Positions 1-8,186 are shown, counted from the stretch's first letter. The stretch: DNA of 37,310 bases from Deltaproteobacteria bacterium (GCA_024639185.1 JAHEIW010000032.1:1-37310); one strand, 5' to 3'. Translations and numbers: made by a program. Notes: generated by a model not told the origin, from the sequence alone.

Positions 1-2
1 CC

Positions 3-341
3 GCACCAATTTCACGGGCCCGGGGGGCAGCCATGCTCCTGATTATAACCACCTATGGCTACTACTGGCGGGCCGCCCAAAAAGCAGGTCTGCCGGCATT
101 CGATAAACAACAACGCATTACGCGGCTGAACGGCGTGTTTATCTGGCTTAAATGTGTCCTATCGCCCCGGGCCGCCACCCGTTTTTTAAGCTGGCTTGAC
201 ACCACGGTTAAAAGCGCCTTCGAGCGCTGCCATCCTGATCGGAATAAACAATTTATCTGGGAGGACGGGGGATTTGATGTCGTGGCGCTCATCAATAAAA
301 ACGCTGCTCAGTCTGAATGGGCTTCCAGGGTTGCGGGGTAA
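3..341 (+). CDS. C-terminal end of an unidentified protein (5' truncated by window edge)
   Basis: The frame is open from base 3 to a TAA at 339-341, so this is the last 112 or so codons of a gene that begins outside the window. The internal ATG at 33 is probably not the real start. The visible part has no transmembrane segment and no motif I recognise. It is rich in aromatic and basic residues (YGYYWRAA, FIWLK, FIWEDGGFDVVALINK). A C-terminal lid of a class I methyltransferase or a similar small-molecule enzyme is possible, but I cannot support it. Its last 34 bases overlap the end of the convergent radical SAM gene. Confidence 0.5.
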   Translation, partial: APISRARGAAMLLIITTYGYYWRAAQKAGLPAFDKQQRITRLNGVFIWLKCVLSPRAATRFLSWLDTTVKSAFERCHPDRNKQFIWEDGGFDVVALINKNAAQSEWASRVAG

Positions 342-1672
342 TCCTTGTAGTAGTGGGAATTTTTCCAGCCTTTTTTAAGGGCTTTATTGAATTTGTAAGT
401 CGCGTAGAAGTTGGTCATATTTTTAAGGTTCAGCAGCGAGCGCAATAAACGGTAGGGGTAGTTGGGGAAAGAGTAGATATTTTTTTTGATATAGTTGTTG
501 CCGATATATATGGTTTGCGGCTGCACATCCTGTGGTCGGTGAACCATATACGAGAAACGGTATTTGTCCCAGTCCTGCGGATAATCGACATATAGTAAGC
601 GGCCTTCTTTTTGTAATTCGCTCATCAACCCGGTACCCGGAAGCGGGGTGAGCAGGGTAATCTGAATAATATCAATACCGGATTGAACCAGAAAGCGGGC
701 GAGTTGCTTATAATATGCCGCCGATTCATGGTCATTGCCGATAATAAAGGCCCCGTATACGGCAATGCCATATTTATGGAATACATCGACAACCTTTTTA
801 TAATTTTGCACTCCGATCTTAATATTGATCCCCTTTTTCATGTCCCGCAACGATTCCCTGCTGATGGTCTCAAAGCCGACAAAAGCAAAAATGCAGCCGG
901 CGCGGGCGGCCAATTCAATCACATGCTCATCATTGACGGCATTGATCGACGTTTGCATCCACCATTTGAAATTGAGGCCGCTTTCAATCATACCGCTGAA
1001 TAACGCCTTGGAGCGATTTTTGCTTTTTGGGCTGTAGCCGATCAGGTTGTCATCGACAAACGCCAGAAATTGACCTTTTATGTCCATTAATTCGTTCAGA
1101 ACATTTTGGGCATGGCGTTGACGAAATTCATTACCCAGATAGCGTGATACCGAGCAAAAATGACAATTAAACGGACAGCCGCGAGATGTTTGAACCGAGT
1201 GCCAGAAGTAATCCGGATGCAGCAAATCGCGTCGGGGTAAAATTCTGCTGCGTTCATAGTGGATTCGCGGACCGATATAGAGGCGCTCCAGGCGGTTGTT
1301 TTCAAAATCTGCCAACAGCTTTTGCCAGATATCTTCAACTTCTCCGACGACAACAGCATCGGCAAATTGTTGCGCTTCATCGGGCACCATCGATGCATGA
1401 ATACCCCCGATGACAACCTTTATATTCCGCTTGCGATACGTGCGGGCAATTTCATACGCCCGGGTAATGTTGCTGGTAAAAGCGGTTATGCCCACCAGGT
1501 CTGCTTCTTCAAACTGGAAGGCATCGAAGTTTTCATCAGCAATTTTAACGACCCAGGTGGAGGGAGTAACGGCCGCAACATAAGCCAGGGCCAAAGGCGA
1601 AAAAGTCGAAAACCGGCTGAGCAGCAAGCCGCTGCGCCGACCGACCGGATTTATGAGTAATAGCTTTTTCAA
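308..1672 (-). CDS. B12-binding-domain radical SAM protein
   Basis: A 454-residue protein with the domain order of the cobalamin-binding radical SAM (class B) group. The N-terminal part, about residues 1-140, is Rossmann-like and starts KKLLLINP; it contains DLVGITAFTSNITRA and VVIGGIHAS, as in B12-binding folds of these enzymes. The radical SAM core follows, with the [4Fe-4S] motif CPFNCHFC (C166, C170, C173), then an FVDDN strand and a typical C-terminal extension. Relatives include methyltransferases, cyclases and lipid-modifying enzymes, so the reaction cannot be read from sequence. The start overlaps the stop of the upstream oxidoreductase gene by 4 bp (ATGA), which suggests translational coupling and one transcript. 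The gene ends convergently with the partial gene at the window edge. Confidence 0.88.
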   Translation of the reverse strand: MKKLLLINPVGRRSGLLLSRFSTFSPLALAYVAAVTPSTWVVKIADENFDAFQFEEADLVGITAFTSNITRAYEIARTYRKRNIKVVIGGIHASMVPDEAQQFADAVVVGEVEDIWQKLLADFENNRLERLYIGPRIHYERSRILPRRDLLHPDYFWHSVQTSRGCPFNCHFCSVSRYLGNEFRQRHAQNVLNELMDIKGQFLAFVDDNLIGYSPKSKNRSKALFSGMIESGLNFKWWMQTSINAVNDEHVIELAARAGCIFAFVGFETISRESLRDMKKGINIKIGVQNYKKVVDVFHKYGIAVYGAFIIGNDHESAAYYKQLARFLVQSGIDIIQITLLTPLPGTGLMSELQKEGRLLYVDYPQDWDKYRFSYMVHRPQDVQPQTIYIGNNYIKKNIYSFPNYPYRLLRSLLNLKNMTNFYATYKFNKALKKGWKNSHYYKDYPATLEAHSD

Positions 1673-2964
1673 TGGGTTCCCAATTGCCTGACCAGCGCAA
1701 AGGCTTGTTGACGGGTGTCGCCTTTAAACTTCAATTTTAAGGCTGAGATCAGCATATCAACGCTGATCACGCAGTTAAGGTCGGCCAAAATGGCTAAACT
1801 GGCCAGTGCCCAATCGGTGCGCCTGATTCCCTTGGCTTTAAAATCAATCTGATGGATGCGGGCCTTGCTGTCCGGCAGGCTGACGCCGCCGATCTGTAGG
1901 ATGAAAGATTTTTTTGTGAGGCGCTCAAATAGGTCCCGGCGCCGGTCGACGCCGTCCTGGTCCAGTGCCAGGACTACGTTTGGTTTCTCGATTCCGGTAA
2001 AATCAATCTCCCGCGGTGATAAAATAAGCTCACTAATGGAGGGGCCTCTGAGTACGGTTATGTTATATTCGTTTTTCTGGGTTGTGTGCATCCCCGCCGT
2101 CAATCCGGCGATGCACAGGAGTTCACCCGCGGTGATTATACGTTGCCCGGCACTGCCAAGAATTACGACCTCCTGGCGACCTTTTTGAGGTGCGTTGAAG
2201 CGGGGTTCGATAACAGCCGGCGCGGAAACTTTTTTCTGCCCGGCAGCCAGTCGGCGATAGTGTTGCCCGTATTCCGGGCGTTCATTTTCAGGAACAACGC
2301 CATCCAGTGGCGGCCGTTGGGCCAGGGCTTCATCGATCATTCTGGGCGTCAGTCGATTTTTTTTGGTGTAGCGACCGGGACATATTCCCCAGATGTCCAT
2401 CAATGCAAAACCTTCATATTCAATGGCCTCCTGGATTAGGGATGCCAATTCTTTCTGGTATCCCGAGCATCGCCGGACATACGGCGCGCCGGCGCATCGC
2501 GCGACTTCACCGATATCCAGCGGACGCTCGAGGGCAGACAGAAATCCCGAACCCAACTGAGCTTCCGGTGGTGTGGTGGCGGAGTACTGGCCTCCGGTCA
2601 TGCCGAAATTAAAGTTGTTTAAAACCAGCAGGGTCACATTGAGGTTGCGACGACAGGCCGCCAGCAAGTGAGCGCCACCAATCCCCTGGCCGCCATCGCC
2701 CATGGTGACGATCACGTTGAGCTCCGGGCGTGCCATTTTGAGGCCGGCAGCATACGTCAGGGCGCGGCCGTGCAAACCGTGCATGGCGTGGGTATGAAAA
2801 AAAGTATCAAACAGGCCGGAGCAGCCGATATCGCTAACCAGCACAATTTGATGCCCGGCCAATCCCATGTTTCGAAATGCCTGGTCCAGAGTGTGGGTCA
2901 TGCGTTCATGGGCGCAGCCCGGGCATAAAACCGGCGGTCTGGCGGAATTCAAAAGACTATCCAT
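1669..2964 (-). CDS. 2-oxoacid:ferredoxin oxidoreductase, fused beta (TPP) and gamma subunits
   Basis: Residues 1 to about 235 are the thiamine pyrophosphate beta subunit of the KorB/PorB family. The TPP/Mg motif starts GDGGQGIGG (G89-D90-G91) and ends with NN at 116-117. Four cysteines, C14 and C17 (CPGC), C48 (DIGCSG) and C195 (GICPG), match the cluster ligands of beta subunits that carry one [4Fe-4S] centre. Residues from about 248 to 431 resemble the gamma subunit (KorC-like, starting EVVILGSAGQRI). Beta and gamma are usually separate genes, so this is a natural fusion. Together with the alpha subunit it should decarboxylate a 2-oxoacid to an acyl-CoA and reduce ferredoxin, or run in reverse. 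The substrate (2-oxoglutarate, or a branched or aryl 2-oxoacid) is not determined. It overlaps the alpha gene by 8 bp. Confidence 0.87.
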   Translation of the reverse strand: MDSLLNSARPPVLCPGCAHERMTHTLDQAFRNMGLAGHQIVLVSDIGCSGLFDTFFHTHAMHGLHGRALTYAAGLKMARPELNVIVTMGDGGQGIGGAHLLAACRRNLNVTLLVLNNFNFGMTGGQYSATTPPEAQLGSGFLSALERPLDIGEVARCAGAPYVRRCSGYQKELASLIQEAIEYEGFALMDIWGICPGRYTKKNRLTPRMIDEALAQRPPLDGVVPENERPEYGQHYRRLAAGQKKVSAPAVIEPRFNAPQKGRQEVVILGSAGQRIITAGELLCIAGLTAGMHTTQKNEYNITVLRGPSISELILSPREIDFTGIEKPNVVLALDQDGVDRRRDLFERLTKKSFILQIGGVSLPDSKARIHQIDFKAKGIRRTDWALASLAILADLNCVISVDMLISALKLKFKGDTRQQAFALVRQLGTH

Positions 2965-4075
2965 TGACGGCCTCCTTGATGCGGTCAGGTGTTATAAGAC
3001 GTCCGTCCATTTGTCCGTAGAAGGAAACCGACTTACGGGGTAAAATACGTTTGATTTCGCGCTTATACTGTCCCAGGTTCATTTCCACAACGACAACGCG
3101 TTTGGCATGGCGAGCCGCATGCCGGATGACCTTTTGCGGTACCGGCCATAACGTTTTTAAGATCAACAGGGAAATGGGTTTGCCCTGCCGTTTTTGCATT
3201 TTGAATACCGCTTTGGCGACCCGGGCGGTAACACCATACGCAACCAGAAGGGTATCGGCATCCTTATCACCGTAATATTCATGGAATGAGAACCGATCAA
3301 CGGCTGACAGCAGCTTTTGTATCAGGCGTTCCTGATTGCGGGCAATGGCAGCCGAATCAGTGGTGATATATCCATCGGTGCCATGGGTCGAAGAGGTCTG
3401 GCGAACCAGGACCTCATGGCCAATGGGAAGAAAATCTGGAACGTGTGTCCCCGGGGCCGGACTGAATGGCAACAGCGGTTGATCGGCCGGCGCTGCAGAT
3501 CGCTCGACGATGTCAGGGATGTCCACCTGTTGAAGATCAATGCTTTCGCGCGTCATTCCGATTTCCTTGTTGGAGGCCAAAAATACCGGACAGCGAAATT
3601 CTTCAGCCAGATTGAAGGCGTGCAGAGTTAAGGTATAACAATCTTTCACGTCGACCGGCGCCAGAACAACCACCGGCAGCCCACCGCTGTTGCCCCAGCG
3701 CAAAAAATTGATATCGCCATCGGCTCCACGGGTGGCTGAGCCCGTAGAGGGGCCCAGTCGCTGGACGTCCACGATCACAATCGGTATTTCACTGCCGATC
3801 GCAAAAGACAGGTTCTCACTGTACAGACTGATACCCGGGCCTGAAGTGGCCGTCATGACCTTTATTCCGGCCATTGATGCGCCCAGGCAAAATCCAATTG
3901 AGGCGATTTCATCCTCGCCCTGCATGCATATGCCGCCGATGGGCGGCAGCAGGTTGAGCATGCTGTGATAAATCGTGGTAGCCGGCGTAATAGGATAGCC
4001 GGCAAAAAATCGGCAACCCGCAGCAACCGCCCCGCGGGCGATCGCCTCGTTGCCTTCCAGCAAGCTGTAAGTCAT
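2957..4075 (-). CDS. 2-oxoacid:ferredoxin oxidoreductase alpha subunit
   Basis: Starting at the ATG at 4075 gives 372 residues. The earlier in-frame start at 4120 is less likely, because AGAGGAGA lies a few bases before the 4075 ATG. The N-terminus MTYSLLEGNEAIARGA is typical of KorA/VorA-type alpha subunits. It is followed by GYPITPATTI, QGEDEIASIG and TATSGPGISL, which line the pyrimidine and substrate pocket. A domain II region and a C-terminal transketolase-C-like region (from about residue 270) complete it. It is the first gene of the overlapping cluster with the beta-gamma fusion and the radical SAM gene. No separate ferredoxin-like delta subunit is visible, so electrons probably leave through the beta-subunit cluster to a free ferredoxin. 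Confidence 0.88.
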   Translation of the reverse strand: MTYSLLEGNEAIARGAVAAGCRFFAGYPITPATTIYHSMLNLLPPIGGICMQGEDEIASIGFCLGASMAGIKVMTATSGPGISLYSENLSFAIGSEIPIVIVDVQRLGPSTGSATRGADGDINFLRWGNSGGLPVVVLAPVDVKDCYTLTLHAFNLAEEFRCPVFLASNKEIGMTRESIDLQQVDIPDIVERSAAPADQPLLPFSPAPGTHVPDFLPIGHEVLVRQTSSTHGTDGYITTDSAAIARNQERLIQKLLSAVDRFSFHEYYGDKDADTLLVAYGVTARVAKAVFKMQKRQGKPISLLILKTLWPVPQKVIRHAARHAKRVVVVEMNLGQYKREIKRILPRKSVSFYGQMDGRLITPDRIKEAVNG

Positions 4076-4143
4076 ATCTTCTCCTCTGGAAGTCATCTCA
4101 AAAATGCATCTAACGCCCAAGGACTGTGTTCTCCAGGATAAAT

Positions 4144-4289
4144 GGATTACACATCTATTTTATAAATGCTAAGGTGTGCATCAAACCGATTCAAAATGCT
4201 CGAATACTAGCGTGTATGCTCCACTTTTGAATCGGTTTTCGCCTTGTTTTGTTGAACACCTTAATCTACTAAGATCAGATGTGAAATCC
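4144..4289. repeat. Decayed 146-bp palindromic element (MITE-like)
   Basis: Four nested inverted segments share one centre. The outer arms, ggattacacatct at 4144-4156 and agatgtgaaatcc at 4277-4289, match at 12 of 13 positions. Inside them are aaggtgt (4171-4177) with acacctt, then a perfect 14-bp pair aaaccgattcaaaa (4183-4196) with its complement at 4225-4238. Unpaired stretches between the blocks differ in length, so the structure looks old and eroded. No target-site duplication is visible and there is no room for a transposase. A non-autonomous transposon remnant or a large RNA hairpin are both possible. Confidence 0.6.
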
Positions 4290-4549
4290 CGCATTCTTGC
4301 GAGGAACGTTAGCTACTATTTTTGAGACGACTTCGAGTTTAAATGAATTTAACACCGGTAAAATTGATGGGCAAGGTATTATTTTAAAATCCCGGTGTAA
4401 TCAGGAGGGAATTCTATCCGAGCAACTTTAAGAAATGGCATTTCGCAGAAAAACCAATCGATCATGGCCCTTGGACAATCGGCAAACGGGCAAACCGCAT
4501 TATATGACCTGAGTTTTGTACAAGCCGTAGGCTTTCATATGCAAGGCAC

Positions 4550-4588
4550 TTAAGGTCGAGGCTATAGTGAACTATGCCTCGACCTTAA
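4550..4588. repeat. Strong perfect hairpin, 13-bp stem plus extension
   Basis: The 13-bp arm ttaaggtcgaggc at 4550-4562 is exactly complementary to 4576-4588. The stem extends inward (atag with ctat, one bulged t) to a four-base loop. Neither strand has a T-run after the stem, so it is not an ordinary intrinsic terminator. Confidence 0.65.
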
Positions 4589-4634
4589 TAACGCAGCAGA
4601 TGGAAGTCTTCGGCTTGCCGCGTTGTCTCAAGGG

Positions 4635-4753
4635 TGAAAATTAATGAGATAAAATGATTTTCATCCTTATATCTGAGCGGTTTTTTTGCTTACTTCGCTG
4701 ATCTTCTTAAACTGTTCAAATTTAAATTAACGACCGCTTCTCATTAATTTTCA
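4635..4753. repeat. Inverted repeat flanking the 3' end of the PgpH-type gene
   Basis: A perfect 14-bp pair, tgaaaattaatgag at 4635-4648 and its complement at 4740-4753, encloses a second pair (agcggt near 4676 and accgct near 4733). A smaller nested hairpin lies in the left half (gggtgaaaat with attttcatcc). It sits only 6 bp past the stop of the downstream minus-strand gene and could serve as an RNA 3' structure. It has no adjacent T-run in the right orientation. Confidence 0.5.
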
Positions 4754-4759
4754 TACAAA

Positions 4760-7048
4760 TCACATTTTAAAGGATCTGCGGGAGGGCGGCGGTTTATCTT
4801 TTCCGCCGATTCTAAAGCTCCAGCTGGATCTTCTTTGAGAGCTGACCTTCTCCTGCCACGGGTACCGAATGCGGGTATGAAACGAAACTTCCAGGGCATC
4901 GACCAGCGCACGCACAATCTTGGCTATGTCCCGGGTCGTTAAATCACACTGGCTGAATTGTCCGTCTGCAATGCGTTTGCCGACGATGAGCTGAACCATT
5001 TTAGCCAGTTTGAGGCGGGTGGGATCCTGCATTGTGCGGGATGCTGCTTCCGCCGAATCGACAATCATCAAAATGGCCGCTTCAGCGGTTTGGGGCTTGG
5101 GGCCCGGATACCTGAAATCGAGCTCATCTAAGGTTTCACGGGGCTGCTCTTTGGTCGCCAGATTAAAGAAGTATTCCATCAACTGGGTTCCATGGTGCTG
5201 GACGATCAAATCCACCACGGCTCTGGGCAGGCCGGCTGTCATCGCAATTTTGATGCCGCTTTTTACGTGATTGATGATCAATTCAGTGCTTTCCCAGGGA
5301 TCTAGCAAGTCATGTGGATTCGGACTGTTGAATTGATTTTCAATAAAGTTTTTGGGCACTTCCATTTTGCCGATATCGTGGTAGTAGGCGCCAATGCGCA
5401 AAAGCAGTGAATTGGCGCCGATGGCCTCACCGACAACCTGCGCCAAATGGGCTACGGTCATGGAATGCTGATAGGTGCCGGGCGCGTTTTGCTGCAATTT
5501 TTTCAACAATGGGTGCTGCAGATCCGTGTAACGATTAAGCTTAAAGGTGGACGCCGTATCCCAGCTGATTTCAAGCAGCGGCAATAACAACAGAGCCAAA
5601 GGCCCGGCAGCCAGCCCTCCGGCAAAAGCCCAGCCGATTCGTTCCATCAAACCCGCGTTGAACGATTCAGTCTGCAGTAAGGCGCCAAGATTGAGCAGAT
5701 TGGATGCGGCCGGAAAGACCGCCTGCCAATCCAGGCTGAGCGCGATTACACTCAGCGCATTAACCAGGCCCACGATTAGTGATGGCAGTATGATCTGCCA
5801 ACGCTTCTGAATTTTGGCAGACACCAGGGTGGCCGCCAATCCGCTGAAAATAAGATAAAGCACGATGGTATATTGAGGGCCGGCAAACAAACTGACCAAA
5901 ATGGCGCCCACCAGGGCAGTGCCAATGGCGGTCAGCTTACCATGATTTAATGAGATGACCATCAAGGGTAAAAACGCAAAGGGAATGAAGTAGATCGGCA
6001 ACGGGGTAAACAGCAGGCATCCTTTAATAACGACAACGCATAGAATCAACAATGAAATCAGGGGTCGTTGCGGTGGTGCTTTGTGCGATCCGCTGGTCAG
6101 CACTTTAGAAAGAAATAAATTATAGAATACGACCATAAATAAAACCGAAAACACCACCCAGGGGGCATTGCGGTAAATTTTTTTCACTTGCTGCTGCTGA
6201 TAGGCCCTCAGCAACAGTACATTTTCCTCGCTGAATACTTTGCGAAATGGAACCAGAATTTCTCCGGCATCAAATGTAAGGGTTTCAGTCGGATACTGAC
6301 GATGAATCTCCTCCAGTCGCCGGTCATTTTCTTTTTGGTCGTAGATCAGATTGGGCATCAGAGTGGTCTGTGATATTTTTAAAACAGGATTCAGAATGGA
6401 TTCATCTACCTGCCAGAAAAGCTCCTGGACTTTTTGCAGCAGCGTCAGTCGGGCTTTCTGAAGAGATGTCAGTTCGTCAACGGCGGTAACCGCCGGTGAG
6501 GCAAGTGCGGGGTCCTGTATTTCGATGGTGTTTTTAGCCTTTAAATTTTTGGGATCGTCCAGAATTTTATTTTGAAGAATGGATTCTTCAACGGTTAAAA
6601 TGCCTTTGAGTAATTTTCTCAAATCCCGGTATTTGAGCACTCTGGACAATGTTTTTGCAGATACGTCCACACCGAATTCGGAGTTGATTATTAACGCCAA
6701 CTCATCGACGCGATTCCTTTTGCGGGCCTGATAGGCCAATAACTCTTTGGTCAGGAACTGCATTTTTTTCTTGGATGCACTGACACGTTCCGGAACGTAA
6801 GTAAAAACGGGGACAAATTGGGATAACGCCTGGATTCGTTTTGAGCTCAGCGCTTTTTTTTGATCAAAAGTAAAAACCTGGCGGGCGCGAATGGTCAGCG
6901 AAGCTGTTTTGCCGGATTCGGGTGGTCTAATCGCCAGATAAATGTTTTCCACAAAACAGGCAAAAATCGTCAAGACGATCAACGTCATATTGAGAAGAAA
7001 TTTCATTAAAAAATTGGACATCAGCGGACTATCCATTCCCTTTACCAT
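4760..7048 (-). CDS. pgpH: PgpH-type 7TM-HD phosphodiesterase (probable c-di-AMP hydrolase)
   Basis: A 762-residue membrane protein with the full PgpH order. There is one N-terminal membrane helix (about 15-38) and a large extracytoplasmic domain (about 45-290). About seven membrane helices (295-500) and a C-terminal cytoplasmic HD domain (about 520-730) follow. The HD part shows PGTYQHS (H528), YYHDIGK (H557-D558), FIENQ, NPHD, a later HV, VQHHGT and DFRYPGPKPQ. These are the signature of this family, whose characterised members hydrolyse c-di-AMP to pApA. The tail is very basic (SQRRSSWSFRIGG onward). The start is uncertain: M1, M5 and M10 all lack a clean ribosome-binding site. A good minus-strand promoter lies at 7101-7129. 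The substrate is inferred from family membership, and no diadenylate cyclase is present in the window. Confidence 0.88.
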   Translation of the reverse strand: MVKGMDSPLMSNFLMKFLLNMTLIVLTIFACFVENIYLAIRPPESGKTASLTIRARQVFTFDQKKALSSKRIQALSQFVPVFTYVPERVSASKKKMQFLTKELLAYQARKRNRVDELALIINSEFGVDVSAKTLSRVLKYRDLRKLLKGILTVEESILQNKILDDPKNLKAKNTIEIQDPALASPAVTAVDELTSLQKARLTLLQKVQELFWQVDESILNPVLKISQTTLMPNLIYDQKENDRRLEEIHRQYPTETLTFDAGEILVPFRKVFSEENVLLLRAYQQQQVKKIYRNAPWVVFSVLFMVVFYNLFLSKVLTSGSHKAPPQRPLISLLILCVVVIKGCLLFTPLPIYFIPFAFLPLMVISLNHGKLTAIGTALVGAILVSLFAGPQYTIVLYLIFSGLAATLVSAKIQKRWQIILPSLIVGLVNALSVIALSLDWQAVFPAASNLLNLGALLQTESFNAGLMERIGWAFAGGLAAGPLALLLLPLLEISWDTASTFKLNRYTDLQHPLLKKLQQNAPGTYQHSMTVAHLAQVVGEAIGANSLLLRIGAYYHDIGKMEVPKNFIENQFNSPNPHDLLDPWESTELIINHVKSGIKIAMTAGLPRAVVDLIVQHHGTQLMEYFFNLATKEQPRETLDELDFRYPGPKPQTAEAAILMIVDSAEAASRTMQDPTRLKLAKMVQLIVGKRIADGQFSQCDLTTRDIAKIVRALVDALEVSFHTRIRYPWQEKVSSQRRSSWSFRIGGKDKPPPSRRSFKM

Positions 7049-7100
7049 TGCATTTGCACATTTCGGTAAGCGCTAACGGCTTTGCGTTATTTGGGCTCTT

Positions 7101-7129
7101 ATCATATAAAGCCGGGCAACCGGAGTCAA
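7101..7129 (-). promoter_or_regulatory. Sigma-70-type promoter for the PgpH-type gene
   Basis: On the minus strand there is TTGACT (7124-7129), a 17-bp spacer, and TATGAT (7101-7106). This is five of six matches at each box. It lies about 55 bp upstream of the annotated start and faces away from the FHA-gene promoter. Confidence 0.65.
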
Positions 7130-7260
7130 TCAAATCCGTCTTTGGTCCTTAATTTTTCACCACAAATGCCGATATAACTCATATGGAAGCTGAATTGGCA
7201 TGCAATCACCTTCGGGGCATATCCATAAGACCCTGTAATTGTATATACTTTGAACGATTC

Positions 7261-7289
7261 TTGACATTTGACGGTCTTTCTGCGATAAT
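7261..7289 (+). promoter_or_regulatory. Sigma-70-type promoter for the FHA gene
   Basis: A perfect -35 TTGACA (7261-7266), a 17-bp spacer, and GATAAT (7284-7289) as -10. Transcription should begin near 7296, leaving an untranslated leader of about 165 nt before the gene. I could not match this leader to a known riboswitch. Confidence 0.7.
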
Positions 7290-7460
7290 ATACTGTAATA
7301 ACTTGATGATTTTGTCATCCGGGAACGGCCATACCGACCGGCTTGTGGTGCCTTTTCTCTGACAGTCAAGCAGCATACATCTGCAGCGATCAATAACGCG
7401 TTATTGGCAAAGTCGGGAAAAATATGAAACGGCTGAGAGCGGATCAACAGGAGGGTTAAA

Positions 7461-8123
7461 ATGCTGGGTAGAACATTTGCCCGTTTTAAAAAACAAAAAA
7501 AGAATGATACGCCTGCGGCGGCCTCAGCGAATAAAAAAGGTGGCAGCGGGTCCTCCGGCCAGCTTGCAAAGATTTTAAGCGCTTCGGGAAGGGTCAGCCT
7601 GGCTTCTTTGCGGAAGATGGCTCGCGAAGATGAGGCCAATGCGTTTGTAGCTTTTGTGCGGCGCCCTGTGCTCGTGGGCTCTGCGGTCAAAGTCGGTATT
7701 ATATCCAGTCAATCCGGAATGGCCAGTGATGAACTGAACAGTACCCAAATATTTGAACCTTCCAAAAGCATGGGCAGTTCCATATCCGCCTCGGAAAGCT
7801 TAAAACACGCCGTTTACCCACTGGTCAAAGGCGAGTATCCGGCAACACCCCGCGGAAGTTTTTATATCGGGCGCATCAACGGTAATGACATGATAATGCC
7901 TGATTATGCGATATCCAAGCGCCACGCCATTATTGATATTGAAGATGGCACCTATTACCTGCGCGATGCCGGGTCCACCAACGGCACCAAAATAAACGGC
8001 ACCAGACTGGGTAAAAAGCGCGTCAAGCTCAGAGATAAAGATGTTATTGGCTTCGCCCGGTACGAATTTACATTTCTCTATCCGAAATCCCTCTACAAGA
8101 TGTTGCACGAGGTGACAGGCTAA
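7461..8123 (+). CDS. FHA-domain phosphothreonine-binding protein
   Basis: A 220-residue soluble protein. The first 110 or so residues are basic and low-complexity (FKKQKKN, ASANKKGGSGSSG), then Ser/Thr-rich. The C-terminal part, about 125-205, is a canonical forkhead-associated domain. It shows YIGR, the SKRH loop (AISKRHAII), YYLRDAGSTNGT and INGTRL, all residues used to bind phosphothreonine. The start is set by AGGAGGG 6 bases before the ATG at 7461. It has its own strong promoter, is divergent from the PgpH-type gene and convergent with the hybrid kinase. FHA proteins usually partner with Ser/Thr kinases, but none is in the window. The Thr-containing stretch NSTQIFEP upstream of the FHA domain resembles a phospho-acceptor segment, which would allow self-recognition; that is speculative. 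Confidence 0.88.
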   Translation: MLGRTFARFKKQKKNDTPAAASANKKGGSGSSGQLAKILSASGRVSLASLRKMAREDEANAFVAFVRRPVLVGSAVKVGIISSQSGMASDELNSTQIFEPSKSMGSSISASESLKHAVYPLVKGEYPATPRGSFYIGRINGNDMIMPDYAISKRHAIIDIEDGTYYLRDAGSTNGTKINGTRLGKKRVKLRDKDVIGFARYEFTFLYPKSLYKMLHEVTG

Positions 8124-8186
8124 ACGCCAAATTGAATAGGCCGCATTGGACCGATGATGCAGTTTGTCGATCGACTCTCATGCGGG

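Larger units (their letters stand above)
4076..4759. other. Gene-free 684-bp region with several palindromes
   Basis: I find no convincing coding frame here. The interval separates the start of the oxidoreductase operon from the end of the PgpH-type gene, both on the minus strand. It contains the three larger inverted repeats annotated separately (4144-4289, 4550-4588, 4635-4753). It also holds a small 7-bp inverted repeat, acaccgg at 4352-4358 and ccggtgt at 4392-4398. The promoter of the oxidoreductase operon should lie near 4080-4180 on the minus strand, but I see no strong -35/-10 pair. Confidence 0.6.

Noticed and set aside
7296-7460. c-di-GMP (GEMM-type) riboswitch in the FHA leader
   Set aside because: A few short matches such as gcaaag are present, but the conserved helices and linker bases of the class are not.
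7157-7690. 177-codon minus-strand open frame overlapping the FHA gene start
   Set aside because: It is antisense to the well-supported FHA gene and its promoter, has no ribosome-binding site, and its composition (long Ser/Arg/Pro runs) is that of a shadow frame.
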